Assembly: GCA_006247105.1 (NCBI GenBank) | Contig: CM016926.1 | Coordinates: 1,550,001-1,614,000 of the forward strand | Direction of reading: 5' to 3' | DNA length: 64,000 nt | Source of the DNA: Giardia muris | Lineage: Eukaryota; Fornicata; Diplomonadida; Hexamitidae | In this document: piece by piece, positions 60,583-64,000 of the stretch | How the letters are laid out: the number at the start of each line of letters is the position of its first letter | Numbering within the stretch: position 1 is the stretch's first letter | The notes under the pieces: generated by a model | Told to the model about the DNA's origin: nothing | Databases searched by the model: none | What the model saw: the letters and a program-made list of their open reading frames with translations, nothing else | Position numbers and translations under genes: made by a program

Positions 60583-61377
60583 TCAGATCTGGAATAGCTT
60601 ATATTGTGGAAAGATATCATCCATCTCGCTTCGCCCATCCTCTCGTAAGTAGTCTGTGAGTTCATCCTCGTCGTCATCATCGCCGAGGTATGACGAATGG
60701 TCAACGCCATCGACGTCATCAAGGCCAGGGTAACATTGCTCATTGGCTGTATCCGGCACGGCCTTAAGGACGAAGAGTAAGACCACCTGCTCAGCCTCAT
60801 TGAAGAAGATGAAGTTCTGGCTCCACACCCCATCTTCTTCTTCGAAGGGGAAGTGTGGTGCGGGGTCTACTGTATATATGGTCGAGGCTGGCGGGGGGAC
60901 AATGCTCATCAGACTAACCCAAAGCGAGGGCCGAAGGGTATGATAGTTCTCAAGGGTACTCATCAGGGTATTATCGAGTGCTGCTTGGCAGACGCTATAC
61001 GGCATGCGGAAGAAGCTTGAGGGCTGTAGCATCCCAAAGTCGAATCGCGGATACGCCTGATTAAGGACCTGACAGAGCTGCACATATGTTTGACAGGTGG
61101 CGGGAGAGGTTAAGTCCTCATCCTTAAACGCCGAGGTGATTGACGCGCTCAAAGACCCGAAGGGCGATGGAGACCCATTACTACTCATACTCCCATAGTT
61201 CCTTGCAATCTGGATCTGTAAATCCGTCTCAAGTGGGTCTCTCATCGATTGCGGGGCTGCTCGGACGTTATACAGCTCCAATCGTGCTCGCATGCAAAGC
61301 CCGTTGCAGGAGAGTGATTGGATCCCGTCCGCCAGCTCCAGTAACCCGGGTGCCTGAATACTTCGTAACTTCGTCAT
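60583..61377 (-). CDS. MAF1: Maf1-like repressor of RNA polymerase III
   Basis: This 264-residue protein has the Maf1 fold markers. CNGLCMRARLELYNVRA is near the N-terminus (about 25-41). A low-complexity linker follows, then CQVLNQAYPRFDFGMLQPSSF (about 115-135; family LN..YPDYDFS...P..F). ENYHTLRPSLWVSLMSIV, FPFEEEDGVWSQNFIFFNE (family DPF.EEGSIWSFNYFFYNK) and a final VLLFVLKA strand complete it. The tail is acidic (DDDDEDELTDYLREDG). Maf1 binds Pol III and blocks initiation in nutrient stress. An upstream reading to 61566 lacks a proper start and overlaps the TFIIH gene. ATG 61377 follows AAAGAAT. The RPC4 subunit lies 33 kb away. Confidence 0.88.
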   Translation of the reverse strand: MTKLRSIQAPGLLELADGIQSLSCNGLCMRARLELYNVRAAPQSMRDPLETDLQIQIARNYGSMSSNGSPSPFGSLSASITSAFKDEDLTSPATCQTYVQLCQVLNQAYPRFDFGMLQPSSFFRMPYSVCQAALDNTLMSTLENYHTLRPSLWVSLMSIVPPPASTIYTVDPAPHFPFEEEDGVWSQNFIFFNEAEQVVLLFVLKAVPDTANEQCYPGLDDVDGVDHSSYLGDDDDEDELTDYLREDGRSEMDDIFPQYKLFQI

Positions 61378-61446
61378 ATTCTTTCTCTTTCTATAGAGTT
61401 TCTCAATGACGTGAAAGAAAGACAGATAGAGAGTTAAGTTCGAGTA

Positions 61447-62289
61447 ATGAATCAGCTCTCGGTCGTCGTCGATTGCAATCTGACGGCATACGAGGCCGCA
61501 GAGGTCTCGGAGCCCCGAGTCCTTGAGCTCGTTGACGCAATCGCCACCTTCATTACCATGCAACAAGCCGCCTCTCCTCTTTTCCTCTGGACCCTTTACT
61601 GCTTCGCTGATACCCCAGTCCTAGCCGCCGCGGGCTTCGACTTCACTCGCTCAAGGATTGAGAGGAAGCCGGTCTCGCAAGAGACATTGAAACGCAAACT
61701 TATAGAGCGATTTGCATATACCTCAAGAAAAGGATCCGTAACAGGGGCAGGGCTTATCGCAGGGATCTCGGCCATCGTTCGAGCTCGTTCTTTATTAAGT
61801 GGAACTCAGCTATCACAATATAGTGGTCGAGTTCTTATCATTACCGCCTCGGATGTTTTGGACTTGCTGACATTGAATACGTCCCTTTTTGTCTCACAAC
61901 AGAATACCGCGCATATCGACGTCTTGGGTATTGGGAACCGTGCCGCATTGCCCCTTCAACAACTGGCACTCCTTACTGAGAGTAATTATCGTCTTGCTCG
62001 GCCTCCAAGCTCTCCCGACACCCCATGGCTTCCTACCCTCTTCTCCTCCTTACTCCTTGTTAGCCCCCATTTACATTGGCGTCAAGTACAATCAGAGGCC
62101 GTTAGCTCCCTGGCCACTCTCAAGCTATCCGGACAATGCGGGTCATGTGGAAGAGATGTGGAGTTCGGCGCTATCTGCGCCGAGTGCTTGGTAATGTATT
62201 GCGACGCTTGTCTCCCAGATCGCTGTCCTTGTGGAACAAGTATACCAAATCGAATTAAAAAAGAGGGGAGGAAGGATGTCCGAACCTAG
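61447..62289 (+). CDS. TFIIH subunit p34/Tfb4
   Basis: This 280-residue protein starts MNQLSVVVDCNLTAYEAAEV and has a von Willebrand A-type fold (about 1-200), including RVLIITASDVLDLL and VLGIGNRAAL for later strands. The C-terminus has a C4-type zinc finger: CGSCGRDVEFGAICAECLVMY and CDACLPDRCPC (residues about 224-265). That arrangement is diagnostic of Tfb4/GTF2H3, which binds p44 in the TFIIH core, used in Pol II transcription and nucleotide-excision repair. The start diverges from Maf1 with 69 bp between. The end overlaps the Dbp5 ATG by 14 bp. Confidence 0.87.
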   Translation: MNQLSVVVDCNLTAYEAAEVSEPRVLELVDAIATFITMQQAASPLFLWTLYCFADTPVLAAAGFDFTRSRIERKPVSQETLKRKLIERFAYTSRKGSVTGAGLIAGISAIVRARSLLSGTQLSQYSGRVLIITASDVLDLLTLNTSLFVSQQNTAHIDVLGIGNRAALPLQQLALLTESNYRLARPPSSPDTPWLPTLFSSLLLVSPHLHWRQVQSEAVSSLATLKLSGQCGSCGRDVEFGAICAECLVMYCDACLPDRCPCGTSIPNRIKKEGRKDVRT

Positions 62290-63709
62290 AAAGGGCTCTC
62301 TCCTTGATCCGTCCACCACCTGGAAGGACCTTGGCGTCTCGACCCACATCGTTGAGGCCCTCGATTCGTGCGGGTTCCCAACCCCCTCTTCCACCCAGAC
62401 CTCGGCATTGAAACATATCCTTCAAAAACCCTATCCCTCCGGCCTCTTCGAGGCCCCCACTGGGACGGGGAAGACACTCGCGTTCCTGACAGCCGCCATG
62501 GAGCGCGTGAACAAGACTATCAATGCCCCCCAGGTGACGATTGTAGCACACACGAAGATCCTTGCCATTCAGATATATGGAGTTGCTAAGGACTTCGGAA
62601 GCCAATGCGGCATCTCCGTCGGGCTCTGCATCAGGGATGAGGACATGGACAAGAAAGACGCCCCCACCGAGAAGACACACGTCATTGTCGGCCTCGCCTT
62701 GAACTTGAAGAGTTTCTTCGCGGGGAAGGTGAAACGTGGCTCCAAGGGTGGGCCACAAAGGGTACCAGGCGTGGCAGACGCTGGAAAGGTCATCATGGCC
62801 ATTGTTGACGAGGCAGATGTCTTTTGCCAAGGAAATATCAAGGAGGATTTGCGCACCTTCTTCTCTATCATCCCTCCAAGCGCACAAAGGCTTATGTTCT
62901 CGGCCACGCTCAACGATAATGAGACGGAGGAATTGACTGAGCTTTTTATCGACAGATCGAAGCCATTCTTCAGCGAGAAGTTCTCCTTCTACTTGGGGAA
63001 CACGGCCCAATTCATCGTTGCCAGCCCTTCGATTGATGACAAGCTGAAGATAATAAAGAACGTCCTCAACATCAACTTTGGGCAAAGCAGCCTCTCAATG
63101 TTCGTCTTTTGCGAGAAGAAGGTCGAGGTCGACAGGGTGACGGAGATCCTCGAGCGAGACGGCTACACGGTGGCGCATTACCATTCCGACGTCAAGCCGA
63201 AGAAGAGGCGCGAGATGTTCCACAACTTCACGGCGGGGAACATTCATTGCATGATCTGTACCGACGGCCTCGCTCGAGGGATTGATGTCTCGCAGGTCAT
63301 CCTTGTCATCAACCTTCATCCTCCAGTCAAGTGGGAGGATGGAATTCCAAAAGATGGAGACTCGACAGTCTATATCCACCGCATCGGCCGTGGCGGACGA
63401 TTCGGCAGAGCAAGCATAGCCCTCACCCTCTTCACGGAGGATGAGCGCAAGTATGTGGAGCAGATCAAGAAGGAGGTCACCAACAGGTACGAGTGTCAGA
63501 AGCAGACCGACGAGCTGGTTATGGAGCTGACAGGCGACATGGCTGACGTCATCAAGGGGGACACCGATAGTCTTCCAGTCGACAATATCTACCACCAGCT
63601 CAGGGTGAAGTACAAGGACTTGGCGGCGCTTGTCGATAAGTATGAGGAGGAGATGAGGGCTCAGGACCCCAGCGTCGTTGGCGTGGACAACAACGTTGAG
63701 GGCTTGTAG
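62276..63709 (+). CDS. DBP5: Dbp5/DDX19-like DEAD-box RNA helicase
   Basis: This 477-residue helicase exports mRNA by remodelling mRNPs at the nuclear pore. From ATG 62276 (MSEPRKGSLLDPSTTW) it has a Q-motif (FPTPSSTQTSAL), Walker A APTGTGKT (about 60), DEAD (about 177), SAT (MFSATLND), ARGIDVSQVILVINLHPP (motif V) and YIHRIGRGGRFGR (motif VI, Thr replaced by Gly). The insertion between the last two (VKWEDGIPKDGDSTVY) matches Dbp5's 'PVDKDGNPDNETY'. It overlaps the TFIIH p34 end by 14 bp, with CGAATTAAAAAAG upstream of the ATG. The stop TAG lies in AGTAAAT. Confidence 0.9.
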   Translation: MSEPRKGSLLDPSTTWKDLGVSTHIVEALDSCGFPTPSSTQTSALKHILQKPYPSGLFEAPTGTGKTLAFLTAAMERVNKTINAPQVTIVAHTKILAIQIYGVAKDFGSQCGISVGLCIRDEDMDKKDAPTEKTHVIVGLALNLKSFFAGKVKRGSKGGPQRVPGVADAGKVIMAIVDEADVFCQGNIKEDLRTFFSIIPPSAQRLMFSATLNDNETEELTELFIDRSKPFFSEKFSFYLGNTAQFIVASPSIDDKLKIIKNVLNINFGQSSLSMFVFCEKKVEVDRVTEILERDGYTVAHYHSDVKPKKRREMFHNFTAGNIHCMICTDGLARGIDVSQVILVINLHPPVKWEDGIPKDGDSTVYIHRIGRGGRFGRASIALTLFTEDERKYVEQIKKEVTNRYECQKQTDELVMELTGDMADVIKGDTDSLPVDNIYHQLRVKYKDLAALVDKYEEEMRAQDPSVVGVDNNVEGL

Positions 63710-63714
63710 TAAAT
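63708..63714 (+). terminator. Poly(A)-type signal AGTAAAT overlapping Dbp5 stop
   Basis: AGTAAAT starts in the TAG stop of Dbp5 and exactly matches AGTRAAY. Confidence 0.5.
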
Positions 63715-63735
63715 CGCGAGTATGAAGTCGATGAC

Positions 63736-63742
63736 GTTCACT
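63736..63742 (-). terminator. Poly(A)-type signal AGTGAAC for the right-edge gene
   Basis: The reverse strand reads AGTGAAC about 23 nt downstream of the TAG at 63766-63768. It also contains the TGA of a shorter minus-strand frame, so it does not settle which frame is coding. Confidence 0.4.
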
Positions 63743-63765
63743 TTCCCAGATTCCAGATGTATTGG

Positions 63766-64000
63766 CTAGAAGGGAAAGATGGTGCTTGCTGAATGACTTC
63801 CATGACTGCTACTCCCTCCAAATCGGCCACCCTCATAATTGAACTCGGCAAAGGGATTTGTACCAAGTATATCCTGATACTCATTGCTGGGTGGTTGAGA
63901 CGAGAATTCATAGAACTGGTCATAGTTCGGGTGCGACATATTCATTTTGCTGGTCGTCGTCTCCGAGAGGACGGGGACGATGTCTGGGCGTCCTACCGCC
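63766..64000 (-). CDS. C-terminal fragment of a gene cut by the right window edge
   Basis: One minus-strand frame is open for 77 codons from the window edge to TAG 63766-63768. The translated tail is polar and Ser/Gly/His/Phe-rich (QFYEFSSQPPSNEYQD, then LGTNPFAEFNYEGGRF, then SSSHGSHSAST). It includes an NPF tripeptide, which in endocytic adaptors binds EH domains. Its composition suggests a disordered C-terminus. No start is visible inside the window, and upstream sequence is needed. A 61-residue frame at 63738-63923 with its own ATG is the competing reading. Confidence 0.45.
   Translation of the reverse strand, partial: AVGRPDIVPVLSETTTSKMNMSHPNYDQFYEFSSQPPSNEYQDILGTNPFAEFNYEGGRFGGSSSHGSHSASTIFPF

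Noticed and set aside
63738..63923. 61-residue minus-strand frame starting at 63923
   Set aside because: The translation has no recognisable order, and the competing open frame runs to the window edge with a more protein-like composition. It is kept as an alternative only.
1..64000. Introns with Giardia-type splice motifs
   Set aside because: No gene needed one to read through, and I found no convincing GTATGT...CTRACACACAG pair.
1..64000. Transposable elements, CRISPR arrays, tandem repeats and variant surface protein genes
   Set aside because: Nothing of these kinds was visible by eye. No CXXC-rich surface-protein gene is present.

Overview
This is a gene-dense nuclear segment from an intron-poor, flagellated eukaryote, most likely a diplomonad of the Giardia lineage. 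The support is combined. There is a centromere-type histone H3, SmD2, a Pol III subunit, TFIIH p34, and an axonemal SPAG17/PF6 protein. Three ankyrin-repeat proteins have the layout of Giardia 'protein 21.1', and one NEK-like kinase has lost catalytic residues. No introns are visible. Short A/T-rich tracts abut start codons, and AGTRAA-type 3' signals overlap or closely follow several stop codons. The roughly even GC content and extreme compactness would suit Giardia muris or a relative better than G. intestinalis, but that is inference.

Layout. 1-3.6 kb: a cenH3-like histone cut by the left edge, a coiled-coil protein and a one-pass membrane protein with a GLUG-like ectodomain. 3.6-12 kb: SPAG17/PF6 and an ankyrin-RING protein. 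12-20.6 kb: Nop2, a large LRR protein, an APC11/Rbx1-class RING protein, uracil-DNA glycosylase, a Pho80/PCL-like cyclin and an amino-acid transporter. 20.6-28.6 kb: a large alpha-solenoid protein, a basic hypothetical protein, Esf1, Yip4/YIPF6, a small coiled-coil protein and Pol III subunit RPC4. 28.7-34.1 kb: a protein resembling SMPD4, FEN1, EIF1AD and a NEK-like pseudokinase. 34.4-45.9 kb: a 2023-residue protein of unknown function, an OSTC/DC2-like protein, a tail-anchored propeller-like protein, long-chain acyl-CoA synthetase and SmD2. 45.9-50.1 kb: an unknown protein, Doa1/PLAA and a TAF6-like protein. 50.2-56.7 kb: two adjacent ankyrin/coiled-coil/ankyrin proteins and a second propeller-like protein. 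56.8-64 kb: Sac1, an Elf1-like protein, a Tim17-family candidate, 3-ketoacyl-CoA reductase, Maf1, TFIIH p34, Dbp5 and a truncated reading frame at the right edge.

No operon logic is evident. The genes are mostly housekeeping: RNA synthesis and processing, DNA repair, membrane and lipid metabolism, and cytoskeleton. The most unusual property is spacing. Divergent start codons sit as little as 5-7 bp apart, and same-strand stop-to-start gaps are often 3-5 bp or negative, so promoters, 3' signals and coding sequence must overlap. Several starts were moved downstream to the first ATG that fits the family and the local A/T-rich tract. No tRNA, rRNA, transposon, CRISPR array or long repeat was seen.
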